5,317 nucleotides of DNA, from NCBI GenBank assembly GCA_003232965.1, contig QIKG01000178.1, positions 1 to 5,317 of the forward strand, written 5' to 3'. Under the pieces are notes generated by a model. That model saw nothing but the letters and a program-made list of their open reading frames with translations, did no database searches and was not told the origin of the DNA. Made by a program: the position numbers and the translations under genes. The stretch comes from Oceanospirillales bacterium (GTDB lineage: Bacteria > Pseudomonadota > Gammaproteobacteria > Xanthomonadales > SZUA-36). Numbering within the stretch: the stretch's first letter is position 1; the number at the start of each line of letters is the position of its first letter. Shown here piece by piece: positions 1-5,317 of this stretch.

Positions 1-144
1 TCACCCCGACAGAGCATGGCTAAAAGAGGGTGTTTTAGAATGGAACAAAGGGGCATTACATGTTTTGGACTAACAAATAGACTACCCAACCCCCAGATAG
101 AGGCGCGATATGATGTGTATGATACTGGTTTTACAGTGAAATAA
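1..144 (+). other. Unassigned open frame entering from the window edge
   Basis: Reading frame 1 is open from the first base to a TAA at 142-144, giving 47 codons, with ATG codons at 16 and 40. The stop lies 8 bases before a probable terminator, which is where the 3' end of an upstream gene would be expected. I do not recognise the translated segment (it ends in residues YDVYDTGFTVK). It uses several rare-type codons (AGA, AGG, CTA, ATA) unlike the operon genes downstream. An open stretch of this length arises by chance fairly often. It could be the tail of a real gene or spurious. Confidence 0.15.
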
Positions 145-151
145 GAATATG

Positions 152-183
152 AGCCGCACGCGTAGGTTCGGCGGTTATTTTTT
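152..183 (+). terminator. Probable intrinsic terminator of the upstream transcript
   Basis: AGCCGC (152-157) pairs with GCGGTT (171-176) as a 6-bp stem with one G-U pair. It can grow by two pairs (159-160 with 169-170) if A158 is bulged. One A and then six Ts (178-183) follow. The T-tract lies only on the + side, so it would stop rightward transcription arriving from beyond the window. The promoter at 255-284 lies downstream of it, so it would insulate the rimP operon from its upstream neighbour. Confidence 0.6.
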
Positions 184-254
184 GTTTTGCTGTGGAATCA
201 ATAGCATGTGCAGCACCTATGTTTCTATCTGAGGATTGGGGGACTATGAAACCT

Positions 255-284
255 TTGCGAACTGCAGTATATATCGACTATAAT
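255..284 (+). promoter_or_regulatory. Sigma70-type promoter for the rimP operon
   Basis: The -35 element TTGCGA (255-260, four of six consensus bases) is followed after an 18-base spacer by a perfect -10 TATAAT (279-284). Transcription would begin near 290-292, giving a leader of about 260 nucleotides before rimP that includes the hairpin cluster and terminator at 406-497. It is the best promoter match I found in the upstream region. The start site itself is inferred. Confidence 0.6.
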
Positions 285-370
285 GTGTCGGTTAATTTGA
301 ATGCTTCAGTGGCTTGGTAGTGTGTTTGATAATGCTGGGGCGTGTTCTTGGTAGGATACTCATGAGCGAC

Positions 371-398
371 TTGAAATGATTTAAGCGATATCTATCTT
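371..398 (+). promoter_or_regulatory. Weak second promoter candidate
   Basis: TTGAAA (371-376, five of six) and TATCTT (393-398, four of six) are separated by 16 bases. A start at about 404-406 would place the 406-423 hairpin at the very 5' end of the transcript. The -10 match is poor and such pairs are common in AT-rich sequence, so this is tentative. Confidence 0.2.
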
Positions 399-405
399 CA
401 TGTCC

Positions 406-497
406 TCAGCGTGCGAACGCTGGAGTGTTTGGTTGATTGCCTCTGGTTATTAAAATCGGGTAATCAATAGAAATCAGGGGCAGTTTGCCCTTTTTTT
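406..497 (+). promoter_or_regulatory. Putative rimP leader attenuator RNA
   Basis: Three structures stand in order. A 7-bp hairpin with a GCGA (GNRA-type) tetraloop spans 406-423. A long helix pairs 433-441 with 459-467 (nine pairs, one G-U, plus a wobble at each end). A terminator hairpin spans 476-492 and is followed by Ts. An alternative 14-bp helix (435-448 with 472-485: ten Watson-Crick and four G-U pairs) shares strands with the last two, so the RNA can switch between terminating and read-through states. A predicted 'rimP leader' attenuator has been described upstream of this operon in gammaproteobacteria, and in E. coli terminators lie between metY and rimP. I have not shown that this sequence belongs to that family. 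The controlling signal is unknown; NusA autoregulation is a reasonable guess. Confidence 0.55.
476..497 (+). terminator. Intrinsic terminator inside the rimP leader
   Basis: A 7-bp stem (476-482 with 486-492, one G-U pair) closes a three-base GTT loop. Seven Ts run from 491 to 497, the first two of them in the stem. It lies 54 bases before the rimP start codon and downstream of the best promoter. Operon transcripts from that promoter must therefore read through it, so it should act as a partial or regulated terminator. Confidence 0.7.
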
Positions 498-536
498 GTG
501 CCTGTAGATCATATGAAATCGATATGAGCTTGGGTT

Positions 537-540
537 GGAG
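537..540 (+). promoter_or_regulatory. Ribosome binding site of rimP
   Basis: GGAG lies 11 bases before the ATG at 552, slightly farther than is ideal. A direct repeat GAGCTT (526-531 and 538-543) overlaps it. AGCT at 527-530 can pair with AGCT at 539-542 to form a small hairpin that partly covers the site. No better SD sequence precedes this or any nearby in-frame start. Confidence 0.5.
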
Positions 541-551
541 CTTTATAAAAT

Positions 552-1037
552 ATGTCGCATTCACGCCTGAATGATTTATTAGGCCCGCTGGTTGAAGAAC
601 TTGGCTACGAATTTGTCGGTCTAGAAATGACATCAGAGCCGGGCAATCGAATATTACGGGTATATATAGATACCCAGAGCGAAGCTGGACTGGTAATTAA
701 TGATATTGCCAAAGTTAGTCGGGAATTAGCTGCCATTCTGGATGTGGAAGACCCTATCAGTGGTAAGTACCGGTTGGAGGTTTCTTCACCTGGGCTGGAT
801 AGGCCGTTGTTTAATCCGGCACAGTTTAAAGCGGTAATCGGCGAGAAGGTTCGTCTTTCGCTGTATGGACCGGTTGCAGGGCGGCGCAAGTATGTTGCAG
901 ATTTACTGGCAGCCGATGATGACGGCATAGAGTTATTGTATAAAACCAATACCGTTGCGATAGCGTACACCGATATTGCAAAAGCTCGAATAGAGCCTGA
1001 TTTTGAAAAAATTATGCGTGAGGCTGGTTCACATTAA
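552..1037 (+). CDS. rimP: Ribosome maturation factor RimP
   Basis: RimP (formerly YhbC/P15A) is a cytoplasmic assembly factor that binds the 30S subunit and is needed for its late maturation. The 161-residue product is close to the family's usual 150 or so. The N-terminal alpha/beta domain (about residues 1-83) opens with the family pattern PLVEELGYEFVGLE and ends with the diagnostic LEVSSPGLDRPL. The C-terminal SH3-like beta-barrel (about 84-152) includes the GRRKY segment and ends in the usual IEPDF, followed by a short tail. The ATG at 552 is chosen because the protein then begins at the normal family N-terminus and a GGAG site precedes it. It is the first gene of the operon, 62 bases before nusA, and would be controlled by the leader attenuator. 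The gene appears intact. Confidence 0.95.
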   Translation: MSHSRLNDLLGPLVEELGYEFVGLEMTSEPGNRILRVYIDTQSEAGLVINDIAKVSRELAAILDVEDPISGKYRLEVSSPGLDRPLFNPAQFKAVIGEKVRLSLYGPVAGRRKYVADLLAADDDGIELLYKTNTVAIAYTDIAKARIEPDFEKIMREAGSH

Positions 1038-1086
1038 TCAGTTTCAACCTGAAGATAAATTAAGTACCACTGAAAATACCGAGTAC

Positions 1087-1090
1087 GGAG
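1087..1090 (+). promoter_or_regulatory. Ribosome binding site of nusA, partly in a hairpin
   Basis: GGAG lies nine bases before the nusA ATG at 1100. A small hairpin can form around it: CCG (1079-1081) with CGG (1086-1088) across an AGTA loop, extended by ATA (1076-1078) with TAT (1091-1093) past a two-base bulge. Two bases of the SD would be paired and two bulged. The stem is weak, so any effect on translation is uncertain. Confidence 0.45.
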
Positions 1091-1099
1091 TATCGGAAA

Positions 1100-2593
1100 A
1101 TGTCTAAAGAAATACTATTAGTTGCAGATGCAGCGGCCAATGAAAAAGGCCTGAGCAAAGAAATTATATTTGATGCTGTTGAAATGGCTCTCGCTGCTGC
1201 GACCCAAAAACGCCATAAAGAAGATATCGAGGCACGGGTTGCTATCGATCGCACCACCGGTGACTATGAGACTTTCCGTCGCTGGGAAGTGATGGAAGAT
1301 GATGACGAGCTGGAATTTCCGGAGCGTCAAATTCGACTGACTGAAGCTCACGAATATGACCCGGAAATGGAAGTTGGTGGACATCTGGAAGAAGTCATTG
1401 ATTCAGTGGAATTCGGGCGTATCGCAGCCCAAGCTGCCAAGCAGGTTATCGTGCAACGCATGCGTGAAGCCGAACGGGCACAAGTTGTTGAACAATTCGA
1501 GAAACGCTTGGGCGATTTGGTTAACGGTATCGTTAAGCGGGTAGAACGCGGCAGTGTCTTTCTGGATTTGGGTGGTAATGCTGAAGCCTATATTCCCAGT
1601 CGGCATATGGTTCCCGGCGAATCGGTCCGCCCTGGTGACCGCCTGCGCGGCCATCTGTTTGAAATTAAAAGTGAAGTCCGCGGCCCACAGCTGTTTGTCA
1701 GCCGGGTTAATAAAGAATTTTTGATTAAACTGTTCGAGCTGGAGGTTCCCGAAATAGATCAGGAACTGATTTCAATCATGGGTGCATCCCGTGACCCAGG
1801 CCGTCGCGCCAAAATTGCAGTGCGTGCCGAAGATAAACGCACCGATCCCATCGGTGCCTGTGTTGGCATGCGTGGTTCGCGAGTACAGGCGGTTTCCAAC
1901 GAACTGGCAGGCGAACGCATTGATATTATCCTTTGGGACGATAATCCGGCACAGTTTGTAATTAACGCGATGGCACCGGCTGAAGTCGCTTCAATTATTG
2001 TTGATGAAGATAATCATGTTATCCAGATCGCGGTTGAAGAAGAAAATTTGCCGCAAGCAATTGGTCGCGGTGGACAGAATATCCGTTTGGCTTCTGAGCT
2101 GACCGGCTGGAAACTGAATGTAATGACCCTTGAAGAAGCTGAAGAAAAGGGTGCTGAGGAAGCTAAAGAAACCTTACAGGTTTTCGTCGACAAATTGGAT
2201 GTGGACGAAGATGTGGCGATGATCCTGGTTCAGGAAGGCTTCACCAATATTGAAGAAATAGCTTATGTCCCGGAGTCTGAAATGCTTGCCATTGAAGAAT
2301 TCGATGAGGATATCGTCAGTGAACTCCGGGGGCGCGCACGCGATGCCTTGTTGACCCAGCTGATTTCTCAGGAAGAAGACCTGGAAGACAACCAGCCAGC
2401 GGAAGATTTGCTGCAGCTGGAAGGTATGACCAAGGGTATTGCTTTCCGCCTAGCAGCAATTGGCATTATTACCCAGGAAGATTTGGCAGAGTGCGCTACA
2501 GACGAACTGGATGAAGTTCCAGAATTAGATGAAGAGACCGCCGCGGCCTTGATTATGAAAGCCCGTGCACCATGGTTTGAAAACGAGGATTGA
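1100..2593 (+). CDS. nusA: Transcription termination/antitermination factor NusA
   Basis: NusA binds RNA polymerase and nascent RNA in the cytoplasm. It enhances pausing and intrinsic termination, and acts in rRNA and N-type antitermination complexes. At 497 residues it matches E. coli NusA (495) in length. Domains in order: the polymerase-binding N-terminal domain (about 1-130, with TFRRW at 58-62 and KQVIVQRMREAER); an S1 RNA-binding domain (about 136-200, FLDLGGNAEA and GPQLFVSR); KH1 with its GXXG loop GMRG (256-259), followed by ERIDIILWDDNPAQFV; KH2 with GRGG (322-325), then QNIRLASELTGW; and two acidic helix-hairpin-helix repeats, AR1 (about 365-425) and AR2 (about 433-493). The pair of acidic repeats is typical of gammaproteobacteria; AR2 contacts the polymerase alpha C-terminal domain in E. 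coli. The ATG at 1100 gives the standard N-terminus. The gene appears intact. Autoregulation through the leader is plausible but not shown. Confidence 0.97.
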   Translation: MSKEILLVADAAANEKGLSKEIIFDAVEMALAAATQKRHKEDIEARVAIDRTTGDYETFRRWEVMEDDDELEFPERQIRLTEAHEYDPEMEVGGHLEEVIDSVEFGRIAAQAAKQVIVQRMREAERAQVVEQFEKRLGDLVNGIVKRVERGSVFLDLGGNAEAYIPSRHMVPGESVRPGDRLRGHLFEIKSEVRGPQLFVSRVNKEFLIKLFELEVPEIDQELISIMGASRDPGRRAKIAVRAEDKRTDPIGACVGMRGSRVQAVSNELAGERIDIILWDDNPAQFVINAMAPAEVASIIVDEDNHVIQIAVEEENLPQAIGRGGQNIRLASELTGWKLNVMTLEEAEEKGAEEAKETLQVFVDKLDVDEDVAMILVQEGFTNIEEIAYVPESEMLAIEEFDEDIVSELRGRARDALLTQLISQEEDLEDNQPAEDLLQLEGMTKGIAFRLAAIGIITQEDLAECATDELDEVPELDEETAAALIMKARAPWFENED

Positions 2594-2612
2594 TTCAGTA
2601 TTTCTGAATTAA
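2590..2612 (+). other. Hairpin across the nusA stop codon
   Basis: Bases 2590-2598 pair with 2604-2612 as a 9-bp stem with one G-U pair around a TATTT loop. The nusA TGA (2591-2593) lies inside the left arm. No T-tract follows, so it is not an intrinsic terminator. It ends six bases before the GGGAG ribosome binding site of infB (2618-2622, nine bases before the ATG). Possible roles are an mRNA processing or stability element, or modulation of infB translation when ribosomes finish nusA. Confidence 0.45.
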
Positions 2613-2631
2613 CGGTCGGGAGAACAAAAAA

Positions 2632-5247
2632 ATGTCACAAATTACAGTAGCTCAACTAGCCGAAGTGCTGGGCGTGAGCGTGGACAAACTGCTAGAACAG
2701 TTCAAAGAAGCCGGAATTGAGGCCGAAGGTGCTGAGTCTGCAGTGTCAAATGAGAGTAAACGCACACTGCTAACCTGGTTGCGTTCATCTCACGGCAAGC
2801 AAGAACGGGAAGTAAAAGCTCCACGCAAGGTTACCCTTAAACGGAAGTCTTTCTCGGAATTAAAAGTTTCCGGTAGCGGCCCTCGCGCCAGTGCGCGCAC
2901 GGTGAATGTTGAAGTTCGTAAAAAACGCACTTATGTGAAACGCGTCGATGTAGAAGCAGCCCAGGAAAACAATTCCGAACGCGAGGCAGCGCAAAAAGCA
3001 CTGGATGAATCGCGCTTACGGCGGGAGACTCAGGAGCAAGAAATTCGCGCTGCTGATGAAACGAAAGCGGCAGCCAAGCAGGCAGAGCAAGATATTTTAG
3101 ATGCTGCTAAAAAATCCGAACAAGATGCTATAGATGCAGAAGCTTCAGTAAAACAATCGGCTGAAGAGGAAGTTGAGGCTAAAGTTCGTGCTGAAGCCGA
3201 TGCTAAAAAGCAGGAAGAAGCTGATAAAGTGTCTGCCGAAGAACGCCGACATAAAGATGCGCGCGAAAACCGCGAAAAAGAAGAAAGAAGGCGCGCACTT
3301 AAAGGCGAAAAAGCCCCCGGTGGTAAGCCAGGTGGCAAGCAAACTAAAACCACTTACGGACGCAAACAGATTCATGTTGCAAGAGGTGCATCTGCTCGGA
3401 AAAAACCTCATTCTGCACGTCGTCCAGCGGCTGCGGCATCAGGTGAACATGCTTTTGTTCAGCCAACCGAAGAGATTATTTACGATGTGGCCATTCCGGA
3501 ATCCATTACGGTTTCTGATCTAGCCAAAGAGATGGCGGTTAAGGCAACTGAGGTCATTAAAGTGCTAATGGGAATGGGTGCCATGGTAACCATTAACCAA
3601 TCGCTGGACCAAGATACTGCAACCCTGGTAGTTGAAGAAATGGGCCATAACGCCCATCCGCTTGAAGCCCAGGATGATGAAAAAGCTGTGCTTGGTGCAG
3701 ATATAGAAGCGATTGGTGAAGAAGTCATTCGTCCGCCCGTAGTAACAATTATGGGTCATGTTGATCACGGTAAAACATCACTGCTGGATTATATTCGCAA
3801 AACGCATGTAACCGAAGGCGAGGCTGGTGGTATTACCCAGCATATTGGCGCTTATCATGTAACTACCGATAATGGCCAAATTACCTTCCTTGACACGCCC
3901 GGGCACGCGGCATTTACATCGATGCGTGCACGCGGTGCGCAGGCGACTGATATCGTGATTTTAGTGGTTGCCGCAGACGATGGCGTTATGCCGCAAACCA
4001 AAGAAGCGATTCAACATTCGCGTGCAGCTGGCGTACCAATCATTGTTGCAGTAAATAAGATTGACCGCGAAAATGCCGACCCTGAAAAGGTTAAAAATGA
4101 ACTGTCTGCCGAGGAAGTTATCCCCGAAGATTGGGGTGGTGAAGAGCAGTTTGTAAATGTTTCAGCCATAACAGGTGAGGGCGTAGACAGCTTACTGGAT
4201 GCGATTACCTTGCAGGCTGAACTGATGGAGCTTAAAGCCTGGCCGGAAAATCCAGCGCGTGGACTGGTAGTTGAAGCCAGTCTGGACAAAGGCCGTGGTC
4301 CAGTATCGACTATCCTGATTCAGGATGGTACCTTGAAAAAAGGCGATATGATTCTGGCGGGTACTAAATTTGGCCGGGTTCGGGCTATGTTTGATGAGTC
4401 TGGCACTACAGTAACCGAAGCAGGTCCATCCATGCCGGTTGCGGTGCTGGGGCTTTCGGGTGTTCCCGAAGCTGGCGATAGTATGATTGTGGCCGCCAAT
4501 GAAAGGCGCGCACGCGAGGTGGCTCAAGAAAGACATGAGCATGAGCGCGAAAGTCGTCTGGCAGCACAACAAGCAGCTAAATTACAAAACCTGTTCGACA
4601 ATATGGGCCAAGATGAGAAACTGGAAGTTAATGTGCTGGTCAAGGCCGATGTTCAGGGCAGTGTGGAAGCGCTAAAAGAATCGTTAATTAAAATGTCAAA
4701 TGACGACATTGAAGTTAATGTTATTTCCAGTGGCGTTGGCGGAATTACAGAATCCGACGCTACATTGGCGCATGCATCCCAGGCAATTTTGATTGGCTTT
4801 AATGTGCGTGCCGATGCTAAAGCCCGCAAGATTATTTCTGATAGTGGCCTAGATTTGCGCTATTACAGTATTATTTATGATGCCATTGATGATGTGAAAC
4901 AAGCTTTGATCGGTACTTTAGGTACGGAAACCAAAGAGAACATTCTTGGCACCGCAGATGTTAAAGATGTATTCAGATCTTCACGGATGGGGCCAATTGC
5001 CGGCTGTATCGTCACCGAAGGTGTGGTGCGTCGCGCCAACCCCATTCGCGTATTGCGAGATAATGTGGTTATCTATGAAGGTGAGCTTGAGTCCCTGCGT
5101 CGGCATAAAGATGATGTCAGCGAAGTTCAGGCGGGTACCGAGTGTGGTATTGGTGTTAAACAATACAATGATGTTCGCCCCGGCGACAATATCGAATGTT
5201 TCGAGCGTATCGAAGTCCAGCGTACACTAGATGCGGCTACAGAGTAA
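2632..5247 (+). CDS. infB: Translation initiation factor IF-2
   Basis: IF2 is the GTPase that brings formyl-methionyl initiator tRNA to the 30S subunit and promotes 50S joining. The 871 residues compare with 890 in E. coli. Domains in order: an IF2N fold (1-52); a conserved associated segment (66-104, with VEVRKKRTYVKR); an Ala/Glu/Lys-rich charged, probably helical region (about 105-225); a basic Gly-rich linker (about 225-268); a second IF2N-like domain (about 286-340); and the G domain (about 368-535). The G motifs are all present: G1 GHVDHGKT (375-382), G2 around GGITQHIG (399-406), G3 DTPGH (421-425), G4 NKID (475-478) and G5 SAI (511-513). Then come beta-barrel domain II (about 545-625), the domain starting near KADVQGSVEAL (671-681), and the C-terminal initiator-tRNA-binding barrel (about 775-865). 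A GGGAG site nine bases upstream and a seven-A run ending in the ATG support this start. The gene appears intact. Confidence 0.98.
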   Translation: MSQITVAQLAEVLGVSVDKLLEQFKEAGIEAEGAESAVSNESKRTLLTWLRSSHGKQEREVKAPRKVTLKRKSFSELKVSGSGPRASARTVNVEVRKKRTYVKRVDVEAAQENNSEREAAQKALDESRLRRETQEQEIRAADETKAAAKQAEQDILDAAKKSEQDAIDAEASVKQSAEEEVEAKVRAEADAKKQEEADKVSAEERRHKDARENREKEERRRALKGEKAPGGKPGGKQTKTTYGRKQIHVARGASARKKPHSARRPAAAASGEHAFVQPTEEIIYDVAIPESITVSDLAKEMAVKATEVIKVLMGMGAMVTINQSLDQDTATLVVEEMGHNAHPLEAQDDEKAVLGADIEAIGEEVIRPPVVTIMGHVDHGKTSLLDYIRKTHVTEGEAGGITQHIGAYHVTTDNGQITFLDTPGHAAFTSMRARGAQATDIVILVVAADDGVMPQTKEAIQHSRAAGVPIIVAVNKIDRENADPEKVKNELSAEEVIPEDWGGEEQFVNVSAITGEGVDSLLDAITLQAELMELKAWPENPARGLVVEASLDKGRGPVSTILIQDGTLKKGDMILAGTKFGRVRAMFDESGTTVTEAGPSMPVAVLGLSGVPEAGDSMIVAANERRAREVAQERHEHERESRLAAQQAAKLQNLFDNMGQDEKLEVNVLVKADVQGSVEALKESLIKMSNDDIEVNVISSGVGGITESDATLAHASQAILIGFNVRADAKARKIISDSGLDLRYYSIIYDAIDDVKQALIGTLGTETKENILGTADVKDVFRSSRMGPIAGCIVTEGVVRRANPIRVLRDNVVIYEGELESLRRHKDDVSEVQAGTECGIGVKQYNDVRPGDNIECFERIEVQRTLDAATE
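3212..3231 (+). promoter_or_regulatory. Possible internal start giving a short IF2 isoform
   Basis: A GTG codon at 3229-3231 (Val200 of IF2) lies in frame after the purine-rich SD-like AGGAAG at 3212-3217 (11 bases away) and GAAG at 3217-3220 (8 bases away). The local residues ADKVSAE resemble the E. coli site, where the shorter IF2 isoform starts at a GTG in the context KDKVSNQ. Initiation here would give a protein of 672 residues lacking the first IF2N domain and half the charged region. Purine-rich codons are common in this stretch, so the SD match is weak evidence by itself. Confidence 0.4.
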
Positions 5248-5258
5248 CAGGTAGGACA

Positions 5259-5317
5259 ATGACGCCACGGGAGTTTACCAGGTCAGAACGAGTTGCAGCA
5301 CAGCTGCACCGCGAGAT
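5259..5317 (+). CDS. rbfA: Ribosome-binding factor A RbfA (5' end only)
   Basis: RbfA binds the 30S subunit near the 5' end helix of 16S rRNA and is needed for its final maturation and for growth in the cold. Only 19 complete codons and two bases lie in the window. They read MTPREFTRSERVAAQLHRE, which matches the family N-terminus (E. coli begins MAREFKRSDRVAQQLQKE). The ATG is 11 bases after the infB stop. AGG at 5249-5251 is a plausible SD at seven bases; the AGGA at 5253-5256 is too close to be used well. Its place directly after infB is the standard order. The gene is cut by the window edge, not by a defect. Confidence 0.9.
   Translation, partial: MTPREFTRSERVAAQLHRE

Larger units (their letters stand above)
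184..551 (+). other. Non-coding leader region of the rimP operon
   Basis: These 368 bases lie between the upstream terminator and rimP and contain no gene I can support. They are relatively AT-rich and have frequent stops in all frames. I looked for the tRNA genes often found here in gammaproteobacteria (initiator tRNA metY in E. coli, a leucine tRNA in others). I found no T-arm GTTCRA motif in a cloverleaf context and no acceptor-stem pairing. What the region does hold is a promoter (255-284), a weaker promoter candidate (371-398), a hairpin cluster ending in an intrinsic terminator (406-497), and the rimP ribosome binding site. Confidence 0.6.

Noticed and set aside
109..123. Two overlapping-scale TATGAT -10-like sequences (109-114 and 118-123).
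   Set aside because: Neither has a reasonable -35 element at 16-19 bases, and a terminator lies directly downstream.
246..320. A 24-codon frame (ATG at 246, TAG at 318-320) preceded by GGGGGA, resembling a leader peptide.
   Set aside because: The best promoter (-10 at 279-284) lies inside it, so the main transcript would start after its ATG. I see no good promoter between 184 and 246, and it has no run of a regulatory amino acid.
496..528. A promoter between the leader terminator and rimP (TTGTGC at 496-501 with TATGAG at 523-528).
   Set aside because: The spacer would be 21 bases and both elements are weak. The alternative TATAAA at 544-549 runs almost into the start codon.
406..633. A 75-residue frame on the minus strand.
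   Set aside because: It starts inside rimP, runs through the structured leader, and has neither a recognisable product nor an SD sequence of note. It looks like chance.
3030..3353. A 107-residue minus-strand frame and an 88-residue one at 3145-3411.
   Set aside because: They lie antisense to the Ala/Glu/Lys-rich coding region of infB, and their Ser/Ala/Phe-rich low-complexity products are what the complement of such codons gives.
3173..3523. A 116-residue + strand frame overlapping infB in another frame.
   Set aside because: Its Lys-rich start reflects shifted reading of the purine-rich infB linker, with no family resemblance and no conserved overlap known at this locus.
2330..4517. GGCGCGCACGCGA occurs in both nusA (near 2331) and infB (near 4505), suggesting a repeat.
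   Set aside because: Both copies encode Arg-Ala-Arg in frame (RARD and RARE), so shared codon preference explains them. No other copies or flanking similarity were seen.

Overview
This window holds the start of the conserved bacterial transcription/translation operon rimP-nusA-infB-rbfA, all on the + strand, preceded by about 550 bases of non-coding leader. The organism is most likely a gammaproteobacterium. NusA has the two C-terminal acidic repeats typical of that group, IF2 has the long charged N-terminal extension seen in E. coli, and the gene order is the gammaproteobacterial one. Base composition is moderate, with mixed codon use. I cannot name a genus from the sequence alone.

Layout. 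1-183 is the tail of whatever lies upstream: a short open frame of unknown value, then a probable intrinsic terminator (152-183). 184-551 is the operon leader. It has a good sigma70-type promoter (255-284), a GNRA-loop hairpin (406-423), a set of competing RNA helices and an intrinsic terminator (476-497), all before rimP. I saw no tRNA gene and no secG in the 551 bases upstream of rimP. 552-1037 is rimP, 1100-2593 nusA, 2632-5247 infB, and 5259 onward the first 19 complete codons of rbfA, cut by the window edge. Gaps are 62, 38 and 11 bases. Each complete gene has a recognisable Shine-Dalgarno (SD) sequence, so the four genes look like one transcription unit.

How the genes work together. RimP and RbfA mature the 30S ribosomal subunit. 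IF2 places initiator tRNA on that subunit. NusA tunes pausing, termination and antitermination by RNA polymerase. The unit therefore couples transcription to ribosome supply.

The window is mostly core housekeeping sequence, and I found no unknown gene system in it. The most informative non-coding signal is the leader just before rimP. A 14-bp helix (435-448 with 472-485) can form there, and it excludes both the terminator hairpin and a second upstream helix. That is the architecture of a transcription attenuator. A second item is a GTG codon inside infB (3229-3231), in a local context resembling the internal start that gives the shorter IF2 isoform in E. coli.
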